A stretch of DNA of 64,000 nt from JAHEEL01 sp963715255 (GCA_963715255.1 CAVQRN010000002.1:372001-436000), one strand, 5' to 3'; shown: positions 43,654 through 53,395, counted from the stretch's first letter. The notes: generated by a model from the letters alone, not told the origin. Numbers and translations: made by a program.

Positions 43654-44568
43654 CTACGGGAGATCAGGACGGTGGACAACCTGAGGCGAGGGGTCAACCT
43701 GCCAGGTGCCGTACTGCGCGACGACGGTCACATCGGCGTTCACGATTGAATCGAGGAGCCACTGGTCAACGGCATCGAACAACGCCCGATCTCCCATGAT
43801 CGACTGCACCTCTTCTGCGGTGGCCTCGGTCCGATCCTCGACGAGAATCACGTGGAACCCGAACTCGCTCTCAATCGGTTCCGTCACTTCGCCGATAGGA
43901 GCCGTCATCGTGGCCTCGGCGAATTCCGGCACGTAGCGTGCAGGACTCGTGCACCCCAGCGAGCCGCCATTGGCGCCACTCCCGGTGTCGGTTGAGACCT
44001 CGGCGGCGACGACGGTGAAGTCCTCGCCGGCGTCCAGGCGTGTCACCACTGCCTGGGCCTCTTCTTCGGACCCCACGAGGATATGTGATGCACACACCTG
44101 CGTGTATTCGAGGGGACTTGCGTCGATCTCAGCCTGCGCGTCCTCGATCGTCGGCATCTCGACGCTGCCGATCAGAGCATCGGACACGGCATCTTCGATG
44201 AGGAGCTGCTTTGCGTATTGACCGAGCCCCTCCTCTGAGACGTTCTGCTCGGACAGGAACGTGTCGAGATCGCCCTCGTAGCCGGACTCCAACAGAATCG
44301 AATCGACCTCTGCGCCGATCTCTTCTTCCGTCGCCGTGAAACCGAGTTCGTCCTCGGCACGCTGTTCGATCGCCTTCCACTGGATCAGCGTGCTCAGGTA
44401 GCCGGCGAATTGTTCGTCGGTGAACTCTCCGTCGATCTCGTAGAACAGTCCATTGACGTTGTCGACGGTGACGTCGGTCCCCTCGACGGTCGCGGCGGTC
44501 GATGACGACCCGCCACAGCCGGCGAGAACCAGGCCAAGGGCGGCAATCAGCAGGAGCAGGCGTTTCAT
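43654..44568 (-). CDS. PrsA/SurA-like peptidyl-prolyl isomerase lipoprotein
   Basis: ATG 44568 with GAAGGA upstream gives 304 residues. The lipobox is LVLAGC. A SurA_N-like helical chaperone domain covers about 30-165 (TDEQFAGYLSTLIQWKAIEQ), followed by a parvulin domain: VCASHILVGSEEEA, GANGGSLGCTSP, VPEFAEATM and SEFGFHVILVEDR. Such lipoproteins fold exported proteins on the outer face of the membrane. The secreted protease at 45012 is divergently oriented, so both may serve envelope protein quality control. Confidence 0.87.
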   Translation of the reverse strand: MKRLLLLIAALGLVLAGCGGSSSTAATVEGTDVTVDNVNGLFYEIDGEFTDEQFAGYLSTLIQWKAIEQRAEDELGFTATEEEIGAEVDSILLESGYEGDLDTFLSEQNVSEEGLGQYAKQLLIEDAVSDALIGSVEMPTIEDAQAEIDASPLEYTQVCASHILVGSEEEAQAVVTRLDAGEDFTVVAAEVSTDTGSGANGGSLGCTSPARYVPEFAEATMTAPIGEVTEPIESEFGFHVILVEDRTEATAEEVQSIMGDRALFDAVDQWLLDSIVNADVTVVAQYGTWQVDPSPQVVHRPDLP

Positions 44569-45011
44569 TGGGTTCCTTCGGAGAAGACGATCGGGGGAGG
44601 CTAGGGAGAGAACGATCACATCGTCGCCGACGCACATGAGAATCATCTCAGAATCCGATGTGTCTGCTGGCCTCTGCCGAAGACCGCCCGTCCGACCCTT
44701 GACGAGGATTCGACCGGTTGGCGAGCCAATGACGAGGTGATGTCGAGAAGGATCCACGCGAATCCACCCGACAACGTCGGCCCGATCCAGATGCAAACGT
44801 GTGGGCACGGAAGGCCGTACGAGTCAGACCTACCGCCCACAGCGGGCCGGCAAGCACAAAACGCAGTGCCACCACCACTGACCGAGCTCGGACCTCGTGG
44901 GCAATAGTCACGGAATGCCGTGTCGAATACCGCTCGCTCGGACTCGTTTGGCCCTTCTCCAATTGAAGTCCTAGTGTCGGGGTCGCACCAGGGATTCAAT
45001 AGGAGTGGGGC
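44569..45011. other. 443-bp gap between divergent exported-protein genes
   Basis: It must hold promoters for the PrsA-like and HtrA-like genes, but I see no clear -35/-10 pair, operator or hairpin. The PrsA frame stays open upstream to about 44808 without similarity to anything known. Short open frames on the minus strand lack ribosome sites and family resemblance. Confidence 0.4.
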
Positions 45012-46598
45012 ATGGGATCTGTGATTCGTCGTTCGACCGTCATTCTCTTCGTCATGGCCTTGATGGTCGCAGCGTGCGGCGGCGCGTCGGACGAGACCAC
45101 AACCACGACCCCTTCTGCAAGCACGACGACCACGAGTGTTGCCGCGAGCACAACCACCGTGACCGATGAATCCGGTGTCGTGTCAGGGCTGAAGGGCCTC
45201 CGGGGAGCAGTCGTGCGCATCACCGCCGAAGGTGGATTCGTCGATCCCGAAGAGGGTCAGATGAGCGGCGGTTGGAGCGGGTCTGGGTTCATCATCGATC
45301 CGAGTGGCATCGTGGTGACGAACAACCATGTTGTTACCGGCGCGGCGTTCCTCCAGGTGCACGTCGAAGGCGAGGACGGGCCGAGGAACGCCAAGATCCT
45401 TGGCGTGTCGGAGTGCTCCGATCTCGCAGTGATCGATATTGACGGTGCCGGATTCCCATACCTCGAGTGGGACGAGGGTGACATCGAGACCGGCACCAAG
45501 GTCTACGCAGCCGGTTTCCCTCTGGGCGATCCCGAATACACACTGACGGAAGGCATTGTCTCAAAGGAGAAGGCAGACGGCGAGACCTCCTGGGCATCTG
45601 TTGATTTCGTCATCGAACACACCGCCCAGATACTTCCCGGAAACTCGGGTGGTCCGCTCGTCACCGAGAATGGCCTGGTGCTCGGCGTCAACTATTCGGG
45701 GATCAACGACCTCGACATACAGAAAGCCATCAGTCGAGACGAGGTAGCGAAGACTCTCGATTCTCTCATTGCAGGGAACGACGTCAATTCGATCGGCGTG
45801 AACGGAACGGCATTCGTCGGCGAAAGTCTCTCCGGAACTGGGCGTCGGCTGTCGAATCGGGTTCGCCCGCAGCCAACGTCGGTATCAAGGGCGGTGACGT
45901 CATCACCCAGATGGAGGGCCTCGACCTCGCCACCGACGGCACCATGGCCGACTACTGCGACATCCTCCGCAGCCACGACGCCGAAGACGTGCTCGCCGTC
46001 AGGATCCTCCGCTTCGACACCGAGGAAGTGCTCGAAGGCACGCTGAATGGCGATGAGGAGTTGACGCTTGCGTTCTCGTTCGCCGAAGAGTTCGGAGACG
46101 AGGTCGGCGACGGGTCGACGACCACCTACGAGTACATGGAAGTGCGTGATGAGGATGACATTCTCGTCATGCAGGTGCCCACGACGTGGACGGACATCGA
46201 CGGTGGCGCATGGGAGGTCGATGGCGAGATCGTTGGCAACCAGATCGTCGCGGCAACGAGCCTCTCCGGCTACTACGACAACTGGTACACATCCGGCGCT
46301 TTCTTTTGGTGCCTCCCAGGTACTTCTCGATCAGACAGAACCCGGTGACCTCCTCGACGCGTGGGAGTTCTCCGACGCCTGCACGTACGACGATCGGTTT
46401 GACTACGAGGATCCGGTCTACACCGGCGCCTACGACGTGTGGTTCGAGTGTGGTGGCACCGACACGGCCTTCGTCGTTCTCGAGGCGTACCCGCCCGAAG
46501 GGGACTTCGTCGTGCTTGTCCAGGTTCAGGTCGTCACCGACGCCGATCTCGATGCGCTCGACATGATCCTCGCCACGTTCGACGTCGTGTCCGGCTGA
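45012..46598 (+). CDS. HtrA-like secreted trypsin/PDZ protease, two frame breaks
   Basis: ATG 45012 gives a lipoprotein signal with lipobox LMVAAC, a Thr/Ser-rich linker of about 30 residues, and a trypsin domain with catalytic His (VTNNHVV), Asp (DLAVIDID) and Ser (ILPGNSGGPL). Near 45838 the frame slips; the next frame supplies a PDZ domain (AVESGSPAANVGIKGGDVIT then QMEGLDL). Near 46303 it slips again, to the C-terminal domain ending at 46598. Repaired, it is about 528 residues. HtrA proteases degrade or refold damaged envelope proteins. The C-terminal 200 residues (TYEYMEVRDEDDI, with WFECGGTD) match no domain I know. Confidence 0.75.
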
Positions 46599-46666
46599 GC
46601 TGAGGCCCGCTACCGATCCACACGTCAAAGGCTCTACGCTCCCGTCGTCGACCTCGGGAGGTTTCG

Positions 46667-47462
46667 GTGGACGGACCCAAGATGATTGCGGGCGCGATCG
46701 CCGGGATCGTGCTTACTTCACTCGGTCTCATCTGGCTCATCCCCGACCAATCCCCGGCGGTTGGAGCGAGCGGAGAATCCGCTGCGTCGGTCCCGGATCC
46801 GACGACGCCCACAACTCTGGCGTGGATCACCGCAGGGGAAGTGCAGTTCGAGTCGACGATCCTCATCCCGATTGATATCTTCACCGATGACGGAGCAGTG
46901 GTGCTCGACTATGACCTCACAACGCTTGCTCCCAGCGGAGGGATCCAGGTGTCGGTCGACGGTGGACCCCTCGTTGATGCTCTCCCGGAGCGTTGGGCAT
47001 TGAACACGGTGTCGGGTGGAGCGACGGTCGACACAACGGACCCCTCGGCATCATCGGTGCGGTTCGATGTTCGCCCCGGGCTACAGACTGAACACATCGC
47101 AGACATTCGGCTCATTGGGTGGCGAGTCGCCGTCCCCACACAAGAGAGGGTCACGCTCGACCTATCCACCGGTGAGTCCCGCGGATTTCGTGGGCGGCAC
47201 CGGTGTCACGGTGGCGACGATCCTGGACCAGTCGAATTCAACGATCGTACAGACCGACGTCGATCTGCCCCATGACCGCTGGGACCGCATCGAGATCGAT
47301 GCCGTCGACCCCGGCTGGAGGAAGTCGGGTCGTCTCGAAGGGGGCCTTCAGTTCATCTGGGACGGCCCGGATGCCCCCTCCATCCTGGTTCTCGAACAGT
47401 CTTCACCGACATGGGTACCGGTCGAAGGGGATCTGGTTGTCTTCCGGGGAGGCGACCGATGA
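46667..47462 (+). CDS. membrane-anchored exported protein, unknown, frame broken near 47170
   Basis: GTG 46667 gives a short cytoplasmic start, one helix (MIAGAIAGIVLTSLGLIWLI) and an extracytoplasmic beta-rich part. Near 47170 the frame slips after VTLDLSTG, continues as FVGGTGVTVATILDQSNSTI, and ends at 47462 (VVFRGGDR). About 264 residues when repaired. I recognise no family; the hydrophobic/Gly-rich strands suggest an Ig-like or jelly-roll domain. Its stop overlaps the next gene by ATGA. It follows the HtrA-like gene by about 70 bases. Confidence 0.55.
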
Positions 47463-48393
47463 ACAGTCCGGACTTCGAGACGCTGCTCCGCTCACCCCTC
47501 GACGACGAGTCCGAACCGAACGGGTGGGGATCTGTATTGCTCGGACTTGTCGGCGGCGGCGTCGCCATCGTCGGCCTCTCACTCCTCCTCGGGCTCTGGT
47601 CGACGCCCGGGGAGACTCCTCCAATGGCTCTCGTTGCCGACACTGCGGTATCAGCGGCAGACGCACCGATTGAAGCGGCCAACTCCTACCCCGACGGGTT
47701 CCTTGACGTCGGCGGTTCGGTCGCGATGAAGCCGGTCGCCGTTCTCACGCGAGACGCCGGATTCATCGTGTCCTTCGCCACCACCACGGGCCGGGAGACC
47801 GACCCTGAGACGACGCCAATTCTGCTCGGCGGTCGGTGGCAACTCGAGGATGCCAACGGCTCCGTCACCGGCACCACCCGCCTGGTGTACGACCGGATGC
47901 ACACCGGGGTGATCGGCGTCGAGTTCCCCGTGTCTCCGGACGAAGGAGACGTCATACGCATGACAGAACGGTGGGATCCGAGTGAGCAAACGGCATCGCT
48001 GGAAACCCCATTCACCGGCACGCCATTCTCGACGGCTGGTGTTGCCCAACTTGATCTCGGAGAAGGTGTCACGCTCCGGCTGGATCGACTCGATCTCGGA
48101 AGGCACCTCGGTCGAATCGTGTGGAGGCTATCAGGGCCGGACGATCCGACGGGTGTCGTCGAGTTCGAGGTCGAGTTGATCGACCAGGAGGGAGAGACGG
48201 TCGGCGACTACCGCTCGATGCCGTCTCCCCGAGATCCGACACCCGCCGCAGGGGTAACGATCTCTTCTGGGAGCAAGGATTCGACGTGCATCCCGACGAA
48301 GGCAACGTCGTTCGCATCACGGCGACGGTGCGACTCGTCTCCCCGGAGTCGGTAGACATCGTCTACGCCGTGGACTCGCTCCCTACGGAGTAA
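47459..48393 (+). CDS. membrane-anchored exported protein, unknown, frame broken near 48255
   Basis: ATG 47459 overlaps the preceding stop. The product has a short acidic N-terminus, one helix (SVLLGLVGGGVAIVGLSLLL) and a long extracytoplasmic region (GGRWQLEDANGSVTGTTRL, VWRLSGPDDPTGVVEFEVEL). Near 48255 the frame slips into DLFWEQGFDVHPDEGNVVRI and the stop at 48393, giving about 311 residues. The layout (cytoplasmic tail, one helix, beta-rich ectodomain) parallels the protein at 46667, so they probably work together. No known domain. Confidence 0.55.
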
Positions 48394-48518
48394 CCACTCC
48401 GTTTCCTAGTCACATCGTGCCATCCGGCAAACCATCCTCTCCGAATGGTCGGTTTGAGCCGATATCAGAAGGGAGGCCGCTATCTCAGCGGTGGTCCGTG
48501 AGAAGAGGAATGGCCGAG

Positions 48519-49107
48519 ATGCGGATGCGACAGCAACTCATCGTTGTCGTCGCCGTGGTGTTCGCCACCGTGGCTGTCGGCATGAACGTGTATGCATCAA
48601 CGCGCCGACGAGCGCTCACAGGAGCTGGCCCGGGAAATGCCCGTCGCCTCGGTGCTCGATCGCGGTGTCTTCGATGGTCCTCGACCCGCCGATCCGTCGG
48701 ACGAGTCAACCCCTCCCAGCCATGCAAGTGCTCCTAACGATTCTCGTGCACTATCGGATGTGTGTCCGGGCCTATCTGGTGACGCCGCCGATCCGGCACT
48801 CTCGAATCATGGCCGCGGCGTCTCTGCCTTTGCGGCGCACATTGGATATCGCGACTGCGTCGACGGGCCCCCGGGCGCCTTGGTACGCGAGGAGGCACAG
48901 GCGCGACCCGAAATCGAGCGCAACCGTCCTCCACGATCTGATCGAGCGGAGGAACGCAGTAACAACGACGACAAGACTCCACCCGGATTGATGAGAGACG
49001 ATCCATCCGATGAAGTCTCAGACGACGACAAGACCCCACCCGGATTGCCGAAAGACAATCCATCCGACGACAAGGACACGGCGAAGGACAAGGACGAAGA
49101 TCACTGA
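48519..49107 (+). CDS. secreted low-complexity protein, frame broken near 48596
   Basis: ATG 48519 with GAGGAA upstream gives a signal-like start, MRMRQQLIVVVAVVFATVAV. Removing one T near 48596 joins it to the next frame (QRADERSQELAREM), which ends at 49107; alternatively that frame could begin at ATG 48592 without a signal. The middle has LSNHGRGVSAFAAH, resembling the NHGxxVSxxA motif of exported actinobacterial proteins. The tail is highly charged with two copies of DDKTPPGL...PSD (48967-49063) and ends DTAKDKDEDH. Function unknown. Confidence 0.5.
48967..49063 (+). repeat. 45-48 bp direct repeat inside a gene
   Basis: GACGACAAGACTCCACCCGG near 48967 and GACGACAAGACCCCACCCGG near 49021 begin two similar segments, each ending near CAATCCATCCG or GATCCATCCG. 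They encode the repeated DDKTPPGL...DxPSD motif of the secreted protein, evidence of recent internal duplication. Confidence 0.65.
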
Positions 49108-49245
49108 GGCTCCCGCCTCCCGTACCCACCCGAACCGTCATTGGAGCCTCCTTCGTCGATCGCAGGCTCTCTCGCCCCATGCCGATCCGCCGACTCCGCC
49201 GTTCCGTCACAATGGGCGAAGCCGGCCAACCAGACGGGAGCTGCG

Positions 49246-49690
49246 ATGCACCGCGCACAAGGCGACCGCTGCGAACACTTGCCCCATGCGCGGTGCGGAA
49301 GGAGCGGCCTCGACCTTCCGAAGATCGCTCTCGGTCTCTGGCACAACCCTCGGTGGCGTCCCGCCGGATTCACGAGCCGTAGGGGTCGATTCTCTCAGAA
49401 GGAGTTTCCTCGGCATGGGAATCTTCCCAGGTTCCAGACTCTGAACGAGATCTCAATCAGGAGAGGCCAGACGCGGTGCAGGTGGCAATCCGGTCGCTGC
49501 TGCGCGACTCACGGGTGACGACGGTGCTCACCGGAGCGAGCCGCGGGTCCCAGATCGAGGACAGCCGCGGTGCGATCAACGGCCAGGAGTTCACTGCGAT
49601 GAACTCACAGAGATCGACCGCTACGCCATCGACGGCGGAGTCGATCTCGGAGTAGCTTCGAGCGGCGCGAGCCAAATTGACGCGGACTGT
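49246..49690 (+). pseudogene. aldo/keto reductase remnant (YghZ-type), internally deleted
   Basis: An N-terminal piece reads EHLPHARCGRSGLDLPKIAL then GLWHN (about 49273-49335), the start of L-glyceraldehyde-3-phosphate reductase-like AKRs. It is followed at once by GGVPPDSRAVG and LNEIS-RRGQT, which belong near residue 225 of a roughly 330-residue enzyme. Then come the C-terminal pieces VAIRSLLRDSRVTTVLTGAS and EIDRYAIDGGVDLG. About 200 central residues, including the catalytic Tyr and His, are missing, and the pieces lie in several frames. This is genuine decay rather than a simple sequencing indel. Confidence 0.7.
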
Positions 49691-49772
49691 GAGACGGCTG
49701 CCATTCATCCTCCCGCTCCGACGAAGAGGAACAGAAGATGGCGAGCGATCCACCCCCTAACCCGCTGAGTCG

Positions 49773-50528
49773 CTACGGCTGCTTGGAGTCCCCGAGGTTC
49801 CGCGGTGCGGTGGTCGTCGAGGATGCTCCACTCGATTCGGCCGTCGCTCCAGGCCCTTCCCCGGTTCCCTCGCCGGTCTGACCCTGGCCAGGAGTGGTGC
49901 CGGTTGCGCCAGCTCCCTCTTGATTCTGCTCCGTGATCCCGGGTGAGCCGGAGGGGACGGTCGTCCCGAGTCCTTCCCCGGGAACCGCCTTCCCGGAGTT
50001 CGAGCCCGATTCTTGCCGACCTTCACCAGATCCGTCTCCGTCGAGCAGCTGTCGTTCTTCTTCGAGCTGTTGCAGGCGCCCTCGAGCCTCTTCGAGCCGC
50101 ATTCTCAGTTCACCGGACTCGGCGAATTGCACCGTGGCGGAGTCCGCCCGTTCCACCGCGCGTGAGACCACATGGCTCGGCGCCCGGAGGAAGACAAGTC
50201 GCTCGACCTCCTGCACACGGTGAGTTGCCTCAATGTCTTGATCGACGTACGAACGTACCCGCTCGGTGATCTCCTTCACCGGATAGAGGAAGTCCCCCGG
50301 CACGGCGTTCTCAGCTGCAACGGCCATTCCGACGGGGGCCACGATGAAGATGGCTGCGACCGCCGCTGCGACGCGGCGACGCATACCGAACCATACGGGG
50401 ACCGGAGCGGGCGGGGCCATCCGAATCGCGACGCCCATCTCGACAAGGTGCCGTTCCCTCGTCTCGGGATCGACCTCCATGGTGTATGCCGATGACAGGC
50501 GGTCCATAGGATCACGTGCGTCCATCAT
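49773..50528 (-). CDS. anti-sigma-like membrane protein with DUF5667-type region
   Basis: ATG 50528 overlaps the sigma gene stop by ATGA. The 251-residue protein has a short cytoplasmic part (about 1-48), one helix (VAAAVAAIFIVAPVGMAVAA) and an outer part beginning NAVPGDFLYPVKEITERVRS. That PGDxLYPVK motif is typical of DUF5667-type domains. A predicted coiled coil (LRMRLEEARGRLQQLEEERQ) and a Gly/Ser/Thr-rich disordered tail follow. No zinc-binding HxxxCxxC anti-sigma motif is present, so regulation of the upstream sigma factor is inferred from position and topology. Confidence 0.7.
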   Translation of the reverse strand: MMDARDPMDRLSSAYTMEVDPETRERHLVEMGVAIRMAPPAPVPVWFGMRRRVAAAVAAIFIVAPVGMAVAAENAVPGDFLYPVKEITERVRSYVDQDIEATHRVQEVERLVFLRAPSHVVSRAVERADSATVQFAESGELRMRLEEARGRLQQLEEERQLLDGDGSGEGRQESGSNSGKAVPGEGLGTTVPSGSPGITEQNQEGAGATGTTPGQGQTGEGTGEGPGATAESSGASSTTTAPRNLGDSKQP

Positions 50529-51076
50529 CCACCGTCCTCGGTCGTCCGGTCGAGCAGCGTGCGGAGGCGCTGCTCGGCCCGGCGGCTCACTGCATACACA
50601 GCAACCCTGTTCCCCCCGACGACATCGGCAATCTCGTTGCCGTTCATGCCGACCACGTGCCTGAGCACGAGCACCGTCCGCTGATGTGGTGTCAACTGAG
50701 CCATCGCAGCAGAGAGATCAGGGTCGGCGTCGAAACCCGGAGGGAGGTCCGGTTCGACGCCGACCTCTGGAACCTCTGCGGACAGATGCTCGGGACGGCG
50801 CGCCCGGCGTCGCAGTTCGTCGAGGCAGGTGAAGCGAACGCTCCGAAAGAGCCACGCCCGCAGGGAGCGGCCGTCGCCCTTGATCGTCGGAGCGGACTGG
50901 ACGAGTTCGAGGAACGCCTGCTGCACCGCGTCCTCGGCGAATCGGGCATCGTGAACCATCCCATTGGCGAACGACGCCAAAGGACCGGAGGTATGCCGAT
51001 ACGCCGTGGCGAATGCGGTTTCACTCCTGGTTCGTATGCCATTCATGACTTCATCCAGTTCCGGGTAATCGCTCAC
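50525..51076 (-). CDS. ECF-type RNA polymerase sigma factor
   Basis: GTG 51076 gives 183 residues. Region 2 contains HTSGPLASFANGMVHDARFA with EDAVQQAFLELVQ and LRAWLFRSVRFTCLDELRRR. Region 4 contains MAQLTPHQRTVLVLRHVVGM then EIADVVGGNRVAVYAVSRRA. This is a group IV sigma factor followed directly by its probable membrane-bound regulator. It lies 19 bases downstream of the secreted TQ-repeat gene at 51096. Target promoters cannot be assigned. Confidence 0.87.
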   Translation of the reverse strand: MSDYPELDEVMNGIRTRSETAFATAYRHTSGPLASFANGMVHDARFAEDAVQQAFLELVQSAPTIKGDGRSLRAWLFRSVRFTCLDELRRRARRPEHLSAEVPEVGVEPDLPPGFDADPDLSAAMAQLTPHQRTVLVLRHVVGMNGNEIADVVGGNRVAVYAVSRRAEQRLRTLLDRTTEDGG

Positions 51077-51095
51077 ATGCCTTTGTATCGCCTCT

Positions 51096-51620
51096 CTAGA
51101 GGGCCATGAACCTGAGGAAGTTCTGCAACATGAAACTCAGTGCCAAACGGTACTGGCCTTCCATGGCTGTGCCCTCGGCTCCGAGCATCGCAAGGATTCG
51201 GTTGACCAAGCGTTCCTGAATCCGGTTCTGCGACATGAGAACGTCCTCGGCCGAGCAATCATCGGTTCGGCACTCGCCCACCTGATCCTTGGTCTGGGTC
51301 TGAGACCTCGTCATGGTCGGTTCCCCGGCCGGGCAGTCACCGGCAGCCCGGCACTCGTCGTCCCTGGTCTGTGCCTGGGTCTGTGTCCGTGTCCGGGTCT
51401 GCGTCTGAGCCTGGATCGGTTCGCACTCCAACTCCAGGTCGCCTGCTTCACATTCGCCGACCTGCGTCTGTGTCTGTGTCTGGGTTGTCGTCCGTGCCAT
51501 GACCATGTCGCCGGCCCGATCTGCCTCGTCGGAACCCGGCCCCGGTCCTGCGATTGCCGCCGTCACCGTGAACAACGAGAACGTCAGGGCGAGGGCCGTG
51601 AGCAACGTCATCCTTCTCAT
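51096..51620 (-). CDS. secreted Thr-Gln-repeat, cysteine-containing protein
   Basis: ATG 51620 with GAGGAGA upstream gives 174 residues with a clear signal peptide (to about residue 24, AAIAG). The mature chain alternates TQTQTQTQ and RTRTQTQAQT tracts with short Cys-containing acidic segments (VGECEAGDLELEC, RDDECRAAGDCPAG, VGECRTDDCSAED), eight cysteines in all. It ends with an amphipathic helix, YRLALSFMLQNFLRFMAL. Nothing similar is known to me. It heads the transcript that continues into the ECF sigma and anti-sigma-like genes, which suggests it is a product, sensor or target of that system. Confidence 0.6.
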   Translation of the reverse strand: MRRMTLLTALALTFSLFTVTAAIAGPGPGSDEADRAGDMVMARTTTQTQTQTQVGECEAGDLELECEPIQAQTQTRTRTQTQAQTRDDECRAAGDCPAGEPTMTRSQTQTKDQVGECRTDDCSAEDVLMSQNRIQERLVNRILAMLGAEGTAMEGQYRLALSFMLQNFLRFMAL

Positions 51621-51793
51621 ATGGATCTCCTCTCGAATGAGCTTCCGATGATGGAGACGCCGGACGGCCGGCAGATTCGACGGGGATCGTCAAATGCTTT
51701 CGATGGATCGGCCTGACTTCCTGACTCTGGGGGTTGTCACCGCGTGTCCCGTCGACTACTCTGAGTGGTCAGAACACCTCGAAGGAGTCCCCG

Positions 51794-52327
51794 ATGAAAC
51801 GATTGATGCTGCTCGTAGCACTTGTCATGGCGATGGCCATGCTTGCCCCCGCCGCGTTCGCCGATGACGCCGACGACCTCGACGGTGCCGACATCGAAGT
51901 GGGCGTGAAGGACCCCTCGACGGCACAGCTGTGGAAAGCGCAGATGATCGCCGACTACTTCTTCACACCCCCCACAGCCACCGTCTCAACGACGGAGGAG
52001 ACTGGCTGCCAAACCAGCGTGGAGTCCGCGGTTGAGGGCTTGAATGACACACTACTTTGCAAGGTCCTGGATCTTCGCGCTGCCGTCGGATGGGGCGCGG
52101 TCTTCAAGCTGATGATGTACGCCCAAGCTACCGGATATGACCCTTGGGACATTGGTCCACTCGCCGGCGACGGCGGATACGGGTTCGGAAACCTGTTGAA
52201 GGATGTGGAGTTCGAAGGCGAGTTCACGAATCTTGGACAACTCCAGAAGTCCTACAAGGTGAAGCCTGACAAGGCCGCGAAACCGGAGAAGACACCGCCT
52301 CCTGGACAGGCGAAGAAGAGCGGCTGA
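51794..52327 (+). CDS. secreted hypothetical protein
   Basis: ATG 51794 with GAAGGAG upstream gives 177 residues with a signal peptide (MKRLMLLVALVMAMAMLAPA, cleavage near AFA-DD). The mature part is acidic, has two cysteines, the segment VGWGAVFKLMMYAQATGYDP, a Gly-rich stretch and a Lys/Pro-rich tail. It is divergent from the TQ-repeat gene and the sigma/anti-sigma pair, sharing a 173-bp intergenic region, so it may be a target of the ECF factor. No family recognised. Confidence 0.6.
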   Translation: MKRLMLLVALVMAMAMLAPAAFADDADDLDGADIEVGVKDPSTAQLWKAQMIADYFFTPPTATVSTTEETGCQTSVESAVEGLNDTLLCKVLDLRAAVGWGAVFKLMMYAQATGYDPWDIGPLAGDGGYGFGNLLKDVEFEGEFTNLGQLQKSYKVKPDKAAKPEKTPPPGQAKKSG

Positions 52328-52489
52328 GCCTGGATCCAGATCCCAATTCGGCCCGCGTCGATCTCCGGAATCCGCCAGCGGAGAAGACAACGCGCCGGAA
52401 GTCGATCATTCCGGTCCGGGTCACGGTCCGGGATACGAACGGACTTTCGGCCGTTTCTCGAACATGGTTGATCTGACAGACTCAGTTCC

Positions 52490-53395
52490 ATGTCCGCAAC
52501 GATCCGCCCGTACGAACACGCTGCGGACTTCAACCGCGTCGGCCAATTCCTCATCGACGTGTACGAACCGGGCGACGTGTTTGCGAATTGGCTGCAGCCG
52601 CGGTGGGAGTACATGCACTTCCAGTCGTTCACAGACGATCAACCCCTCGATCGCATGGGCGTCGTCGAAGATCACAGCGAGATCGTCGGTGTCGTGCACT
52701 TCGAGGAGAAGCCGACCTTCTCCTACTTTCAGACCAGGTGCGGCTACGACCACGTCAAGCCGGCAATGTTCGCCTATGCCCTCGAGCGATTGGGTGGCCG
52801 TTCGGTCACCTTCGAACGGGACATCCACGGTCTCTTCATCGACGAGTTCGATACGACGCTCCGCGACCTCGCCGCAGCGAACGGATTCGAGATCCATCCC
52901 GAGTTCGCCGAAGTCCACTCCCGGTACGTCCTTGATCAGCCCGTACCCGATGCCCGGATGCCGGAAGGCTTCAATCTCCAGAGCCTCGCCGACGAGAATG
53001 ACATCGCGAAGATCAACGCCGTGCTGTGGCGCGGCTTCAACCACGAAGGGGCGCCACCGGCTTCTGAGATCCCGAGTCGTCGCCACTCGCAGTCGGCACC
53101 CAGCTTCCGCAAGGATCTGACGATCGTCGCCGTCGCTCCGAACGGAGACTACGCGTCATACGCCGGCATGTGGCTCGTCCCGGAGAACCGCGTCGCCTAC
53201 GTCGAACCGGTTGCCACCGATCCTGACTATCGCCGCATGGGTCTTGGCCGGGCCGTCGTTTTCGAAGCGGTTCGGCGCGCGGCATGCCTCGGCGCCAACG
53301 TGGCGTGGGTCGGGTCAGGCCAGCAGTTCTACCTCGACATCGGCTTCACCGCCATGTTCAAGACCGATCTTTGGGTGCGCGACATCGAACGGTGA
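52490..53395 (+). CDS. GNAT-family N-acetyltransferase, two-domain
   Basis: ATG 52490 gives 301 residues. The N-terminal half begins TIRPYEHAADFNRVGQFLID, and the C-terminal half has the acetyl-CoA-binding motif DPDYRRMGLGRAVVFEAVRR and the terminal QQFYLDIGFTAMFKTDLW. The order of a degenerate first domain and an intact second domain resembles the GNAT at 33089, but sequences differ widely. It precedes the trkA gene by 115 bases on the same strand. The substrate is unknown. Confidence 0.82.
   Translation: MSATIRPYEHAADFNRVGQFLIDVYEPGDVFANWLQPRWEYMHFQSFTDDQPLDRMGVVEDHSEIVGVVHFEEKPTFSYFQTRCGYDHVKPAMFAYALERLGGRSVTFERDIHGLFIDEFDTTLRDLAAANGFEIHPEFAEVHSRYVLDQPVPDARMPEGFNLQSLADENDIAKINAVLWRGFNHEGAPPASEIPSRRHSQSAPSFRKDLTIVAVAPNGDYASYAGMWLVPENRVAYVEPVATDPDYRRMGLGRAVVFEAVRRAACLGANVAWVGSGQQFYLDIGFTAMFKTDLWVRDIER

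Noticed and set aside
44569..44808. Upstream extension of the PrsA-like gene
   Set aside because: The frame stays open, but a lipoprotein signal and ribosome site place the start firmly at 44568.
49207..49416. Minus-strand small open frames around 49.2-49.7 kb
   Set aside because: They are antisense to the recognisable aldo/keto reductase remnant and have no ribosome sites.
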